Below are positions 14,849 to 25,400 of a stretch of 64,000 bases of DNA, piece by piece; position 1 is the stretch's first letter; each line of letters begins with the position of its first letter. The stretch covers positions 175,652-239,651 of the forward strand of contig JACQZE010000004.1 in the NCBI GenBank assembly GCA_016207885.1, given 5' to 3'. Source of the DNA: Nitrospirota bacterium. GTDB lineage: Bacteria > Nitrospirota > Thermodesulfovibrionia > UBA6902. Made by a program: the position numbers and the translations under genes. Below the pieces are notes generated by a model. It ran no database searches, was not told where the DNA came from, and saw only the letters and a list, made by a program, of their open reading frames with translations.

Positions 14849-15943
14849 CTAATTTATTGAATAGCAGTTCCCTTCCATCTGCTTTGCTATGCCTTTGAGT
14901 TCCAGGTTCAAGAGAACCGAGAGAGCCTTCGGTGTCGCGATCCTGCTCTCCCTGATTATTAAATCTACCTGTTTCGGCTCATTTGTCAAGCATCCAAAGA
15001 GCGTCTTTTCAACTTCACTCATCTGAGGAAGCACTTTCCGGGCCAGTATCCTGTCGTTACTCAGGATGCCCTTTATCTGCGGCCTCAGCTCGCTGATGAT
15101 ATCTTCCGCATCCTCAACAAGCTTTGCGCCGTTCTTGATAAGCGCGTTTGTGCCCCGTGAATTTCCCGATGTTATGTTGCCGGGCACCGCAAAGACATCC
15201 CTACCCTGTTCGAGGGCATATCGTACTGTAATCAGCGAACCGCTGTCAACTGCGGCCTCTACAACCAGCAAACCAAGTGAGAGCGCGCTGATGATCCTGT
15301 TCCTCCTTGGAAAGTTCTCCCTCAAAGGAGGCGTACCGAAGGGAAATTCGCTCACAACCGCACCTGATAAAGCTATTGAATCCATTAACTTTTTGTTTGA
15401 ATGCGGATAAGGCACATCCAGCCCTGAACCCATCACCGCTATCGTCCTGCCGAATGCCTTTAGCGCACCATTATGGGATGCTGAATCCACACCCATCGCC
15501 ATACCGCTCACAATCGTCAGCCCGAACTTTGCCAGATTAAAGCTCAGCTTCTCTGCCACAAGCATGCCATAGCTTGTGGCTTTCCTTGAGCCGACTACTC
15601 CAATAGAGTATTTGTCCTCTTCCTGTATCTCTCCTTTTACATATAAAACAAAAGGAGCGTCGGGAAAGAGCTTTATTGAGGCAGGGTATGAATCATCTTC
15701 AATGCAAAGAAGGGTGATATTATTCTCTTCTGCCTTCTTTATCTCATGCTCAACCCTGCCCCAGTTGAAATCAGTTATGCTCTTTGCCCTGTTCTCTCCG
15801 ATGTTCTCAACTTTTTTCAGGTCGTTATGAGAAGCGCGAAATATCTTCTCAGGGCTTCCAAAGACAGACATAAGCCGCCTCCCAAGTACCATCCCGATAT
15901 CAGGCAGAAGAGCAAGTGCAAGATAATGTTTAAGGTCAGACAT
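14849..15943 (-). CDS. dprA: DNA-processing protein DprA
   Basis: A 364-aa protein that loads RecA on incoming single-stranded DNA during natural transformation. An N-terminal helix-hairpin-like region is followed by the Rossmann-like DprA core with GSRKATSYG, TIVSGMAMGVDSASHNGAL, GSGLDVPYPHSNK, SEFPFGTPP and NFPRRNRIIS. A C-terminal winged helix (about residues 305-364) follows. Length and motifs are complete. It is followed on the same strand by topA, with only a palindromic repeat between. Confidence 0.95.
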   Translation of the reverse strand: MSDLKHYLALALLPDIGMVLGRRLMSVFGSPEKIFRASHNDLKKVENIGENRAKSITDFNWGRVEHEIKKAEENNITLLCIEDDSYPASIKLFPDAPFVLYVKGEIQEEDKYSIGVVGSRKATSYGMLVAEKLSFNLAKFGLTIVSGMAMGVDSASHNGALKAFGRTIAVMGSGLDVPYPHSNKKLMDSIALSGAVVSEFPFGTPPLRENFPRRNRIISALSLGLLVVEAAVDSGSLITVRYALEQGRDVFAVPGNITSGNSRGTNALIKNGAKLVEDAEDIISELRPQIKGILSNDRILARKVLPQMSEVEKTLFGCLTNEPKQVDLIIRESRIATPKALSVLLNLELKGIAKQMEGNCYSIN

Positions 15944-15969
15944 GATTTAAGAAAGATATAAGGCGGCCT

Positions 15970-17166
15970 TTATTTTATTTTTGTTCTTATCTTCAGCCTC
16001 AGGGCGTTTAACTTTATAAACCCTTCGGCATCCTTCTGGTTATAGACCTGCTCAGACTCAAATGTCGCAAGCTCAGGGTTGTAAAGCGACTTCGGCGACT
16101 TTCTGCCGGCAACGGTGCAGTTGCCTTTATAAAGCTTTAACCTCGCCGTTCCTGTCACGCCCTTTTGTGAATGGTCTATAAGTGACTGCAAGGCCTCTCT
16201 TTCAGGAGAGAACCAGAAACCGTTATATATAAGCTCCGCGTATTTTGGGACAAGCGAATCCCTCAGGTGCATGACCTCCCTGTCAAGCGTGATTGATTCA
16301 ACAGCCCTGTGAGCTGTATGCAATATCGTTCCGCCCGGTGTTTCATATACGCCTCTTGCCTTCATGCCGACATACCTGTTCTCAACTATGTCCGCCCTGC
16401 CGATTCCGTTCCTGCCGCCTATTGTGTTCAGTTCCTTCAGAAGCTTTGCAGGAGAAAGTTTCTTGCCGTTAACTGAAACAGGGTTGCCATCCATATAGCC
16501 GATCTCTATGTAAGTCGCTTTTGAAGGCGCCTTCTCAGGAGAGACGGATAATGTGAACATGTTCTGAGGCGGCTCAGCCCACGGGTCTTCCAGAATTCCT
16601 CCCTCATAACTGATGTGAAAGAGGTTCCTGTCGGTGCTGTAAGGCTTGCTCTTTGTGGCTGTCACAGGGATATTATGTTTTTTGGCATAGGCTATCAAAG
16701 ACTCTCTTGAATCAAACTCCCATTCCCTCCATGGAGCGACGATCTTTACCTCCGGCATAAGCGAATAACATGTAAGCTCAAACCTCACTTGGTCATTGCC
16801 CTTGCCTGTTGCTCCGTGCGCGACCGCGTCTGCCTTCTCCTTCTTTGCGATCTCTATCTGCTTCTTTGCGATAAGCGGCCTTGCTATCGAGGTGCCGAGA
16901 AGGTATGTTCCTTCATAAACCGCATTTGCCCTGAGCATCGGGAAGACAAAATCCTTAACAAACTCCTCCCTAAGGTCAACTATATAAGCCTTTGACGCGC
17001 CGGTCTTCAGAGCCTTTGCATTAAGCCCGGTCAACTCCTCCTCCTGCCCGAGGTCTGCGCAGTAAGCTATGACCTCGCACCCGTAGGTCTCCTTCAGCCA
17101 TGTTATAGCCACCGAGGTATCAAGCCCGCCTGAATACGCAAGAACTATCTTCTTTATCTTCATCAT
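15970..17166 (-). CDS. argG: Argininosuccinate synthase
   Basis: A 398-aa enzyme of arginine synthesis that joins citrulline and aspartate with ATP. The PP-loop motif [11 protein letters not shown] at the start and the conserved [13 protein letters not shown] and [15 protein letters not shown] segments identify it. Two adjacent ATGs occur (17166 and 17163). A GGAG ribosome site is closer to ideal spacing for the second. No other arg gene is next to it. Confidence 0.97.
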   Translation of the reverse strand: MMKIKKIVLAYSGGLDTSVAITWLKETYGCEVIAYCADLGQEEELTGLNAKALKTGASKAYIVDLREEFVKDFVFPMLRANAVYEGTYLLGTSIARPLIAKKQIEIAKKEKADAVAHGATGKGNDQVRFELTCYSLMPEVKIVAPWREWEFDSRESLIAYAKKHNIPVTATKSKPYSTDRNLFHISYEGGILEDPWAEPPQNMFTLSVSPEKAPSKATYIEIGYMDGNPVSVNGKKLSPAKLLKELNTIGGRNGIGRADIVENRYVGMKARGVYETPGGTILHTAHRAVESITLDREVMHLRDSLVPKYAELIYNGFWFSPEREALQSLIDHSQKGVTGTARLKLYKGNCTVAGRKSPKSLYNPELATFESEQVYNQKDAEGFIKLNALRLKIRTKIK

Positions 17167-17195
17167 TGCTCCTTTAATTTTAAAATTGATTTACG

Positions 17196-17265
17196 TTGTC
17201 ATTCCGAATCCCCAACGGGGTGAGGAATCTTGGATTTCTCAGCCGTACCGATTTCGAAATGACAA
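17196..17265. repeat. Second type of intergenic palindromic repeat
   Basis: The segment opens TTGTCATTCCGAATCCCC and closes TTTCGAAATGACAA. The ends are complementary and an internal GAATCTTGGATTTC portion is imperfectly paired. It shares the TGTCATTCC terminus with the other repeat family but has a different interior. It lies between argG and glgB, which are divergent, so it must lie within or near both promoters. Confidence 0.75.
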
Positions 17266-17385
17266 ACCATCTTTAAGTTCAATAAAATTAGCACAAGTGA
17301 TAAAAAATGTAAAATTAAGGAATTAATCTTCGCTCTGAATTTGTTTCACATAATACAAGAGACATCCTTGATTTACGATTACGTT

Positions 17386-17413
17386 TTGATATATTTGATG
17401 ATAAATATATAAT
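17386..17413 (+). promoter_or_regulatory. Promoter of glgB, nearly leaderless
   Basis: TTGATA (17386-17391), a 16-bp spacer and a perfect TATAAT (17408-17413). Only 10 bp separate the -10 from the glgB ATG, and there is no clear ribosome site, so the transcript would begin within about 5 nt of the start codon. Confidence 0.6.
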
Positions 17414-17423
17414 AAGAGACACT

Positions 17424-19358
17424 ATGAACGAACTTACTACCAATAAAATGGCTGCTGTGATCGCAGGAGTAAGCCTTTTTTCTGAAGAAGATATATATCT
17501 TTTTAAAGAGGGGAACCACTTCAGGCTTTATGACAAGCTCGGTTCACACCTGATGAAGGCTGACGGCAAGGACGGGACGCTCTTTGCCGTATGGGCTCCG
17601 AATGCGGAGAAGGTTTCGGTCATAGGCGATTTCAATGGATGGGATAAATCGTCTCATCAGCTCTTTCCGCGCTGGGACGGCTCGGGCATATGGGAGGGCT
17701 TCATTCCCGGCCTCTTAAAGGAGACTGTTTACAAATACCACATCGTCTCAAAGTTCAATGATTACAGCGTGGACAAAGGCGATCCTTTTGCTGTTTCATC
17801 TGAACGCGCGCCCAGAACCGCTTCGCGGATATGGGAACTGGATTATAAATGGGAAGACAGCGGATGGATGAAAGAGAGACACAAGAAGAACGCGCTTGAC
17901 GCGCCTTATTCCATATACGAAGTCCACCTCGGTTCGTGGAGGCGCGTGCCTGAAGATGGGAACAGATACCTGACATACCGGGAGACAGCGCATCAGCTCG
18001 CGGAATATGTAAAGGAGATGGGCTTTACCCATGTTGAACTTCTGCCTGTAATGGAGCACCCGTTCTACGGTTCATGGGGATACCAGACGGTCGGATACTT
18101 CGCACCAACCAGCAGGTACGGCACACCACAGGATTTCATGTATATGATCGACCATCTCCATCAGAACGGCATTGGCGTAATTCTCGACTGGGTACCTTCG
18201 CACTTCCCGTCTGACGCGCACGGGCTTTCATATTTTGACGGCACCTGTCTCTTTGAGCATTCAGACCCGAAGAAGGGTTTTCACCAGGAATGGAAGAGCT
18301 ACATCTTTAATTACGGCAGGAACGAGGTGAGAAATTTCCTGATAAGCAGCGCCCTCTTCTGGCTCGATAAATATCACATCGACGGGATAAGGGTGGATGC
18401 AGTTGCTTCGATGCTCTATCTCGACTACGCGAGGAAGGAAGGCGAATGGATACCGAATATATACGGCGGAAATGAAGACCTGGAGGCGGTCAGTTTTTTG
18501 AAGAGATTCAACGAAGCGGTTTATACAGCCTTCCCGGATGTTCAGACCATTGCCGAAGAGTCAACAGCCTGGCCCATGGTCTCAAAGCCTGTTTACGTAG
18601 GCGGCCTCGGGTTCGGGATGAAATGGAATATGGGGTGGATGCATGACACGCTGAAATATTTTTCCCACGACCCTGTCCACCGTAAATATCAGCATAACCA
18701 GATCACCTTCAGCATCTGGTATTCATTTTTTGAGAACTTCGTCCTGCCGATCTCGCATGACGAGGTCGTTCACGGCAAGGGAGCGCTCATCGGCAAGATG
18801 CCGGGAGATGAGTGGCAGAGCTCGGCAAACCTCAGGCTTCTCTTAGGGTACATGTACGGCCATCCGGGGAAGAAACTCCTCTTCATGGGATGCGAGTTTG
18901 CACAGTGGAAAGAGTGGGAGCATAATGAGAGCCTTGAATGGCACGCGCTTCAATACCCTTCACATCAGGGGATACAGAAATGGGTGAAGGATCTGAACCA
19001 TCTTTACATGAGAGAGCCGTCGCTTCATGAGATAGACTTTTCAAACGAGGGGTTTGAATGGATCGATTCTCAGAACTGGGAAGAGAGCATCCTGGTCTTC
19101 ACCAGAAAGGGAAGGTCATCCGGCGATATATTTCTGGTTGTGTGCAACCTCACTCCCGTACCGAGATTTAACTACCGTGTGGGAGTCCCGAGAGGGGGCT
19201 GGTGGAGAGAACTTTTAAACAGCGACGCCCCGATATACGGCGGAAGCGGCCTTGGGAATTCCGGCGGAGCCAACGCTGACGAGGCCCCCATGCACGGAAA
19301 AGGCTGCTCTCTTTCTTTGACATTGCCTCCGCTCAGCGTTTTATTCTTTAAGAGCTGA
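17424..19358 (+). CDS. glgB: 1,4-alpha-glucan branching enzyme
   Basis: A 644-aa enzyme that makes the alpha-1,6 branches of glycogen. A CBM48 domain (about residues 40-140, with [20 protein letters not shown]) precedes the GH13 barrel. The catalytic Asp lies in [15 protein letters not shown] and the acid/base Glu in [20 protein letters not shown] is the substrate-site motif. The 644-aa length is typical of the shorter GlgB type that lacks the extra N-terminal domain. It starts the glycogen locus and is followed after 10 bp by the GH57 gene. Confidence 0.97.
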   Translation: MNELTTNKMAAVIAGVSLFSEEDIYLFKEGNHFRLYDKLGSHLMKADGKDGTLFAVWAPNAEKVSVIGDFNGWDKSSHQLFPRWDGSGIWEGFIPGLLKETVYKYHIVSKFNDYSVDKGDPFAVSSERAPRTASRIWELDYKWEDSGWMKERHKKNALDAPYSIYEVHLGSWRRVPEDGNRYLTYRETAHQLAEYVKEMGFTHVELLPVMEHPFYGSWGYQTVGYFAPTSRYGTPQDFMYMIDHLHQNGIGVILDWVPSHFPSDAHGLSYFDGTCLFEHSDPKKGFHQEWKSYIFNYGRNEVRNFLISSALFWLDKYHIDGIRVDAVASMLYLDYARKEGEWIPNIYGGNEDLEAVSFLKRFNEAVYTAFPDVQTIAEESTAWPMVSKPVYVGGLGFGMKWNMGWMHDTLKYFSHDPVHRKYQHNQITFSIWYSFFENFVLPISHDEVVHGKGALIGKMPGDEWQSSANLRLLLGYMYGHPGKKLLFMGCEFAQWKEWEHNESLEWHALQYPSHQGIQKWVKDLNHLYMREPSLHEIDFSNEGFEWIDSQNWEESILVFTRKGRSSGDIFLVVCNLTPVPRFNYRVGVPRGGWWRELLNSDAPIYGGSGLGNSGGANADEAPMHGKGCSLSLTLPPLSVLFFKS

Positions 19359-19368
19359 AAGATAAATA

Positions 19369-21792
19369 ATGGATAGATACATCTGCATACACGGACATTT
19401 CTACCAGCCGCCGCGAGAAAACCCATGGCTTGAAGAGGTTGAGCTTCAGGACGGGGCATATCCGTATCATGACTGGAACGAGAGGATAACCGCTGAATGC
19501 TACGCCCCGAACGCCGCGTCCCGCATACTCGACCCGGAAGAAAGGATTATCGAGATAGTCAATGTCTATTCAAAGAGCAGCTTCAACTTCGGCCCTTCCC
19601 TCCTGACATGGCTGCAGAGGCGCAAGCCTGATGTCTATGAGGCGATACTTGAGGCGGACAGGCTGAGTATAGGAAGATTCTCAGGCCACGGCTCTGCCAT
19701 TGCTCAGGCATACAGCCACATGATACTGCCTCTTGCCAATAAACGTGACATGCGCACACAGATAATCTGGGGGATAAAGGATTTTGAGAAACGGTTCAAG
19801 AGGTTTCCCGAAGGCATGTGGCTTCCGGAGACCGCGGTCAATACAGAGACGCTTGAAGTGCTCGCTGAGCTCGGAATAAAGTTCACCATTCTTTCGCCTC
19901 GTCAGGCGCAAAGGATACGCAAAAGAGACACCCCGAATTGGCTTGATGTAAGCGGTGAAAGGATAGACCCGACGATGCCGTATCTCTGCATGCTCCCGTC
20001 AGGCAGAAGCATTAACATCTTTTTCTATGACGGCCCTATCGCGCAGGAGGTCTCTTTCGCGAACCTGCTGAAGAACGGCGAGGGCTTTGCCAACAAACTG
20101 CTCTCCGCATTTAACAGCCAGAGAAACCGGCCTCAGCTTGTGCATATCGCCACTGATGGAGAGAACTACGGGCACCACCACCGCTTCGGAGACATGGCGC
20201 TCTCTTACTGCCTGCATTATATCGAGTCAAACAGCCTCGCAAAGATAACAAATTACGGCGAGTATCTTGCAAAACACCCGCCGACACATGTAGTTGAGAT
20301 ATATGAAAACTCTTCATGGAGCTGCATCCATGGCGTTGAAAGATGGAGAAGCAGCTGCGGGTGCAACACAGGGATGCATCATGACTGGAACCAGAAGTGG
20401 AGAAGGCCGTTAAGGGACGCGATGGACAGCCTCAGGGACACTCTCGTTCAGGTTTTTGAGAATGAGGCGTCAAATTACTTTAAAGACCCGTGGGGCGCGA
20501 GGAACGGTTACATAGACGCGGTATTTGACAGGTCTGTGCCGAATGTAGAGAAGTATCTTGAAAGCCATGCGAGCAAAAAACTTGCCAAAGATGAAAAGGT
20601 GAAGGCCCTCGGCCTTCTTGAGATGCAGAGAAACGCCATGCTCATGTACACGAGCTGCGGCTGGTTCTTTGATGATGTATCAGGCATTGAGGGAGTTCAG
20701 ATAATGCAGTATGCCTCAAGGGCTATGCAATACGCAGAGGACATCTTCGGGCTTAAACTTGAGCCTGAATACCTGAAGAAACTCGGCGAGACCCCGAGCA
20801 ACGTCTTCGGGAACGCCGCAAAAGTCTATGACCTCTACGTAAAACCGGCAAGGACCGACCTGCTCAGGGTTGGCGCGCACTACGGCATCTCCTCCTTCTT
20901 TGAGAGATACAATTCACACATAGAGTTGTTCTGCTACCTCGCGGAAAACGTGGCATATAACAAAACAGAAGCAGGCAAGCTGAAGCTCGCCACCGGAAAG
21001 GCGGTCATACGATCCAATATAACATGGGAAGAAAAGACTATAAATTTCGCCGTGCTCCATCTCGGCGACCACAATATCAGCGGCGGGGCTGAAGATTTTA
21101 TCGGGGATGAAGACTTCTCAGCCATGCAGAACGAGCTGCATACCGCGTTTGACAGAGGCGATATGCATGAGGTCATAAGGTTCATGGACAAGCATTTCGG
21201 CGGCAACATCTATTCGATCTGGCACCTCTTTAAAGACGAGCAGAGAAAGATCCTGAACCAGATACTGCGTCTGACATATGAAAGCATCGAGGCCTCCTAC
21301 CGCCAGATATATGAGAACCACTACGCAGTAATGAACTTCTTTCACAGCCTGCACGTCAGGCTGCCAAGGCCTTTTGCAGCCGCAACAGAGTATATACTCA
21401 ATACCGACCTTAAAAAGATCTTTGATACCGGGGAAGAACTTGACCTTGAGAAGCTGAAGAGTTTGGCGGATGAGGCTTTAAAATGGTCTCTGAAGATAGA
21501 CTCCGCAACGATCGGCTTCTCGATCAGCTCATGGGTAAATAACCTCATGGAGAAACTCAGCCATGACCCTGAAGACCTGCGCCTCTTTGAATTGATAGAT
21601 AACGCATTCAGGATACTGAACCCCTTATCACTGGCCATGGACCTCTGGAAGGCGCAAAACCTGTACTTCATGATCTCCAGAAAAACATACATCACCATGA
21701 AAGAGAGGGCCAAAGGCGGCGATGAATTCGCAAAGAGATGGGTAGAGGCATTTAGAAAGTTAGGCTATTATCTTCATATCAAGGTCACCTGA
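19369..21792 (+). CDS. GH57 family glycoside hydrolase with DUF3536 domain
   Basis: An 807-aa protein. It starts with HGHFYQPPRENPW, the first GH57 motif. Further motifs are GHGSAIAQAYSHMILPLAN, PEGMWLPETAVNTETLEVLAELG (motif with the nucleophile-region Glu) and IATDGENYGHHHRFGDMAL (with the acid/base Asp). The second half (about residue 430 on) matches the DUF3536 type. GH57 enzymes act on alpha-glucans as amylases, branching enzymes or glucanotransferases; the exact reaction here is unproven. It sits between glgB and malQ and shares a TGATG junction with malQ, so it takes part in glycogen remodelling. Confidence 0.9.
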   Translation: MDRYICIHGHFYQPPRENPWLEEVELQDGAYPYHDWNERITAECYAPNAASRILDPEERIIEIVNVYSKSSFNFGPSLLTWLQRRKPDVYEAILEADRLSIGRFSGHGSAIAQAYSHMILPLANKRDMRTQIIWGIKDFEKRFKRFPEGMWLPETAVNTETLEVLAELGIKFTILSPRQAQRIRKRDTPNWLDVSGERIDPTMPYLCMLPSGRSINIFFYDGPIAQEVSFANLLKNGEGFANKLLSAFNSQRNRPQLVHIATDGENYGHHHRFGDMALSYCLHYIESNSLAKITNYGEYLAKHPPTHVVEIYENSSWSCIHGVERWRSSCGCNTGMHHDWNQKWRRPLRDAMDSLRDTLVQVFENEASNYFKDPWGARNGYIDAVFDRSVPNVEKYLESHASKKLAKDEKVKALGLLEMQRNAMLMYTSCGWFFDDVSGIEGVQIMQYASRAMQYAEDIFGLKLEPEYLKKLGETPSNVFGNAAKVYDLYVKPARTDLLRVGAHYGISSFFERYNSHIELFCYLAENVAYNKTEAGKLKLATGKAVIRSNITWEEKTINFAVLHLGDHNISGGAEDFIGDEDFSAMQNELHTAFDRGDMHEVIRFMDKHFGGNIYSIWHLFKDEQRKILNQILRLTYESIEASYRQIYENHYAVMNFFHSLHVRLPRPFAAATEYILNTDLKKIFDTGEELDLEKLKSLADEALKWSLKIDSATIGFSISSWVNNLMEKLSHDPEDLRLFELIDNAFRILNPLSLAMDLWKAQNLYFMISRKTYITMKERAKGGDEFAKRWVEAFRKLGYYLHIKVT

Positions 21793-23294
21793 TGAAACGC
21801 GGCAGCGGCATCCTTCTTCATGTCACATCCCTCCCTTCAGCCTATGGCATAGGAGACCTCGGGCCGGCTGCTTATTTATTCGCTGACTTTCTTGCTCAGG
21901 CAGGGCAGAGATACTGGCAGATACTCCCGCTGACCCCGATATGCCCGGCGTATGGAAATTCCCCTTACAGCAGTTTTTCCGCGTTTGCAGGAAATCACCT
22001 TCTGATAAGCCCTGAACTAATGGCAAGGGACGGCTTTCTCGCTGAGTCTGACATCCAAAACCCTCCGGCATTTCCCAAGGACAGGGTGGATTACAACAAA
22101 GCCGCTGAATACAAAGACGCGTTATTCAGCCTTGCCTTTGAAAAAATAAAAGATGCCCTGCTTCACCATCATGATTTCCAGAGTTTTTGCCGGGAGAACG
22201 CATACTGGCTTGATGACTACTGCCTTTTCGTTTCAATAAAAAAACACTTTAACGGCATCGACTGGAGCAGATGGCCTGAGGAACTGAAGGACAGAAATGA
22301 AGATGCTTTAAGTGAATGGGCAGGAAGATCAGGCGGCATGATATTGAAGTTGAAATTCCTGCAGTATCTCTTTTTCAGGCAGTGGCAGTCCTTGAAGAAT
22401 CACTGCGAAGGCAGAGGCATAAAGATATTCGGGGACATCCCGATCTATGTAAATTATGACAGCTCGGATGTATGGGCAAACCCGGACATATTCACGTTGG
22501 ATGAAGAGAAGAAGCCCTCGCTTGTCGCAGGCGTGCCTCCTGATTATTTCAGTGAGACAGGCCAGTTATGGGGCCATCCGCTTTATAACTGGGACGCGCT
22601 TAAAGAGAGCGGATACTCATGGTGGATAAAAAGGATAGAGCACAATCTGAAGCTCCTTCACCTCTTCAGGCTTGACCATTTCCGGGGTTTTGTCGGCTAC
22701 TGGGCGGTTCAGGCAGGCGAGAAGACGGCTGTTAACGGAAGATGGATCGCTGCTCCTGCTGATGATTTCTTTAACACGCTCTTAAAACATCTGCCGCGAC
22801 TACCCATCATTGCCGAAGACCTCGGTATCATCACCCCTGATGTGACAGAGATAATGAACAGGTTCGGGTTCCCCGGCATGAAGGTGCTTCTTTTCGCCTT
22901 CGGGGAAGATATTGCTGCCAACCCGTATGCTCCGCACAACCACGTCAAAAACTGCGTGGTCTACACCGGCACTCATGACAACAACACGATCAAGGGATGG
23001 TTCAAAAATGAGGTGGATGCTGAAGGGAAAAAGAGGATATCCGATTATATCGGCCATAAGGCATCATTAAGAACTATCCACAATGAGATCATCAGGATTG
23101 CCATGATGTCTGTCGCAGACACGGTTATCATCCCGATGCAGGATATTCTCGGCCTCGGTGAAAAAGAGAGGATGAACATACCCGGTATTACGTTAGGCAA
23201 CTGGGAATGGAGGCTTTCAGCAGAACAGTTGACCCCTGCACTTATAAAACATATGAACGACATGGCCAAGCTGTATGGAAGGTCATCTGTATGA
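21792..23294 (+). CDS. malQ: 4-alpha-glucanotransferase
   Basis: A 500-aa GH77 amylomaltase that disproportionates maltodextrins. It begins GSGILLHVTSLPSAYGIGDLGP. The nucleophile Asp lies in LFRLDHFRGFVGYW, the acid/base Glu in PIIAEDLG and the third carboxylate in THDNNT. The ATG overlaps the GH57 stop codon (ATGA), indicating translational coupling. Length is typical. Confidence 0.97.
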   Translation: MKRGSGILLHVTSLPSAYGIGDLGPAAYLFADFLAQAGQRYWQILPLTPICPAYGNSPYSSFSAFAGNHLLISPELMARDGFLAESDIQNPPAFPKDRVDYNKAAEYKDALFSLAFEKIKDALLHHHDFQSFCRENAYWLDDYCLFVSIKKHFNGIDWSRWPEELKDRNEDALSEWAGRSGGMILKLKFLQYLFFRQWQSLKNHCEGRGIKIFGDIPIYVNYDSSDVWANPDIFTLDEEKKPSLVAGVPPDYFSETGQLWGHPLYNWDALKESGYSWWIKRIEHNLKLLHLFRLDHFRGFVGYWAVQAGEKTAVNGRWIAAPADDFFNTLLKHLPRLPIIAEDLGIITPDVTEIMNRFGFPGMKVLLFAFGEDIAANPYAPHNHVKNCVVYTGTHDNNTIKGWFKNEVDAEGKKRISDYIGHKASLRTIHNEIIRIAMMSVADTVIIPMQDILGLGEKERMNIPGITLGNWEWRLSAEQLTPALIKHMNDMAKLYGRSSV

Positions 23295-23314
23295 TATTAT
23301 GTATAATAATCCAA

Positions 23315-23386
23315 TGTCATTCCGGCTTGTCCGGAATCTTTTCCTGATAAATAATAAAGAATGATTCCGGACAAGCCGGAATGACA
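23315..23386. repeat. 24-bp-arm palindromic repeat, copy 2
   Basis: Arms at 23315-23338 and 23363-23386 are identical to those at 14779-14838, with a 24-bp AT-rich spacer. It lies between malQ and glgC and would form a strong hairpin in the shared transcript. Confidence 0.9.
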
Positions 23387-23401
23387 CAAAAAGGATAAGA
23401 T

Positions 23402-24622
23402 ATGGCGCATCCTAAAATTCTTGCGATAATCATGGCAGGAGGAAGAGGCAATCGGCTCTTTCCCCTCACATTCGAGCGTTCCAAACCGTCCGTGCCCTTC
23501 GGAGGGAGCTACAGGATAATTGACTTTGTCCTGAGCAACATGATCAATTCAAAGATATTCTCCAACTACCTCCTCGTCCAGTATAAGTCCCAGTCGCTCA
23601 TCGAACACGTACGTGCGAACTGGGTTCTCTCTTCCGTTATCCAGGAACACTTCGTCACTGTCGTGCCTCCTCAGATGAGGCTTGGCCCCGACTGGTTTCT
23701 CGGCACCGCGGACGCTGTCTTTCAGAATCTGAACCTCATACGCCTTCATAAACCTGAGATGGTCGCGGTCTTCGGAGCGGACCACATATACCGCATGAAC
23801 ATACGGCAGATGATAGATTTTCATATGGAACATAATGCAGAGGTTTCAGTGGCAGCCAGGCCTGTCCCCATATCAGAGGGGAGCCAGTTCGGAATTATCG
23901 CCGCAGACCCTGACGGCAGAATAAGAAGTTTTGAGGAAAAGCCGGCAAACCCCACGCCCATATCCGATGACCCTGATAACGCATACTGCTCCATGGGCAA
24001 TTATATCTTCAATACAGATACACTGATCGAGGCGTTGAGGGAAACGCATCAGAAGAAGGAATATGACTTCGGCTCGCATGTGCTGCCCAACCTTCTTAAA
24101 AACAATGCAAAGCTCTTTGCGTATGATTTTGCCGACAACATAATCCCCGGGACAAAGCCTTATGAAGAAAAAGGCTACTGGAGGGATGTCGGCACAATAA
24201 AATCCTTCTGGGACGCGCATCAGGATATGCTCGGAGAGAAACCGGCCTTTGAAATACAGAACGACCTCTGGCCCATACATCCGTCAAGAAGCGCTCTGCC
24301 TGCCGCAAAGATACTTGCCGGAGATATCACCAACAGCCTCATAGCGGAAGGCACTGTTGTGAAGAATGCCAGGATAATAAATTCCGTCATAAGGCGCGGC
24401 GCAGTCATAGAGGACGGTGTCGAGGTGAAGGATTCCATAATCATGGATCATGTTGTGCTCAAGAAAGGATGCAGACTGAACAAGGTGATAGTTGATTCAT
24501 ACAATGTTATCGAAGAAGATGTGCATATCGGCATCGGAAGCGAAAAACCATACTGGAGGGCTTACACCGACCCTTCCGGGATCACTGTAATCGGAAGCGA
24601 AAAACGGACTGCGATACTATGA
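23402..24622 (+). CDS. glgC: Glucose-1-phosphate adenylyltransferase
   Basis: A 406-aa enzyme that makes ADP-glucose, the committed step of glycogen synthesis. The nucleotide-binding MAGGRGNRLFPLTFERSKPSVPFGG motif is at residues 12-36. The glucose-1-P site region FEEKPANP and the C-terminal left-handed beta-helix with hexapeptide repeats follow. Length is normal. It overlaps the PAS-protein gene by 4 bp (ATGA), so the sensor is probably made with it. Confidence 0.97.
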   Translation: MAHPKILAIIMAGGRGNRLFPLTFERSKPSVPFGGSYRIIDFVLSNMINSKIFSNYLLVQYKSQSLIEHVRANWVLSSVIQEHFVTVVPPQMRLGPDWFLGTADAVFQNLNLIRLHKPEMVAVFGADHIYRMNIRQMIDFHMEHNAEVSVAARPVPISEGSQFGIIAADPDGRIRSFEEKPANPTPISDDPDNAYCSMGNYIFNTDTLIEALRETHQKKEYDFGSHVLPNLLKNNAKLFAYDFADNIIPGTKPYEEKGYWRDVGTIKSFWDAHQDMLGEKPAFEIQNDLWPIHPSRSALPAAKILAGDITNSLIAEGTVVKNARIINSVIRRGAVIEDGVEVKDSIIMDHVVLKKGCRLNKVIVDSYNVIEEDVHIGIGSEKPYWRAYTDPSGITVIGSEKRTAIL

Positions 24623-25119
24623 AGGCGAAAAAATCATTCGAGCAGATGATCCTTGACTGGGAAGACTCTTTTGGCAACATGGTCACCATACACGACAATA
24701 ACTACAATATTATCGCAGCCAACAGCTCAGCTAAAAAACTGCTTAAAACATCTTCATCTGAGATCTTAAAGAGAAAATGCTATGAGAATTACCACGGGAG
24801 CAATACCCCGCCGAAAGAATGCCCAAGCTGCGATTGCCTTAAAAGCGGCAAGCCTTCTATCGTAGAAATATTTGAACCTCACCTGAATATGTATCTGGAG
24901 ATCAAGGCATTGCCGATATTCAACAGCGACAATTCCACAAAAGGTGTAATACACGTTGTGAGAGACATTACAACACATAAGAAGATGGAAAATGAGATCA
25001 TAGAAAGAATGCGTGAACTTGAAGCATTTTATGATATGGCTATCAACAGGGAATTGAAGATGGCTGAGCTTAAAGTGGAGAATGAAAAATTAAGATCTGA
25101 ATCTTATAATGGGGAATAA
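24619..25119 (+). CDS. Single PAS-domain protein with Cys/His cluster and coiled-coil tail
   Basis: A 166-aa protein. A PAS domain covers about residues 12-118 (MVTIHDNNYNIIAANSSAKK ... GVIHVVRDIT). A Cys/His patch lies in the middle: C54 in KCYENYHG with H59, then C68, C71 and C73 in ECPSCDC. A coiled coil covers about residues 118-160. No output domain is present. The patch could bind a metal, Fe-S cluster or heme, or act as a redox switch. A closely similar PAS patch occurs in the histidine kinase next to glgA. Translation is coupled to glgC. Confidence 0.75.
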   Translation: MKAKKSFEQMILDWEDSFGNMVTIHDNNYNIIAANSSAKKLLKTSSSEILKRKCYENYHGSNTPPKECPSCDCLKSGKPSIVEIFEPHLNMYLEIKALPIFNSDNSTKGVIHVVRDITTHKKMENEIIERMRELEAFYDMAINRELKMAELKVENEKLRSESYNGE

Positions 25120-25178
25120 TTAAATAAATGCGCCAAGTGATGTTATTATTAAATCAGTTCTAAAAAAGGAGGCAGACT

Positions 25179-25400
25179 ATGCGCGTAATAGATATTCCAC
25201 AAATTGAAAAATTAAGCATCCCTGAAAAGATCCTTCTTGTCGAAGATATGTGGGATAGCATATCTTCCGAGGAATCTGCCGTCCCTATACCTGAGAGCCA
25301 CATGATGGAGCTGGACAGAAGGTCTGCAAGGCATAAGTCCAGTCCGGGAGGCCTTCTATCTCTGGATGAGCTTCGCAAAAAAATAGAATTAAGAAAATGA
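25179..25400 (+). CDS. Addiction-module antitoxin (PF09720-type)
   Basis: A 73-aa protein with the motif IEKLSIPEKILLVEDMWDSIS, typical of this antitoxin family. An AAAGGAGG site precedes the ATG. It overlaps the toxin by 4 bp. It is the same family as the gene at 11337 but strongly diverged, so not a recent duplication. Confidence 0.8.
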   Translation: MRVIDIPQIEKLSIPEKILLVEDMWDSISSEESAVPIPESHMMELDRRSARHKSSPGGLLSLDELRKKIELRK

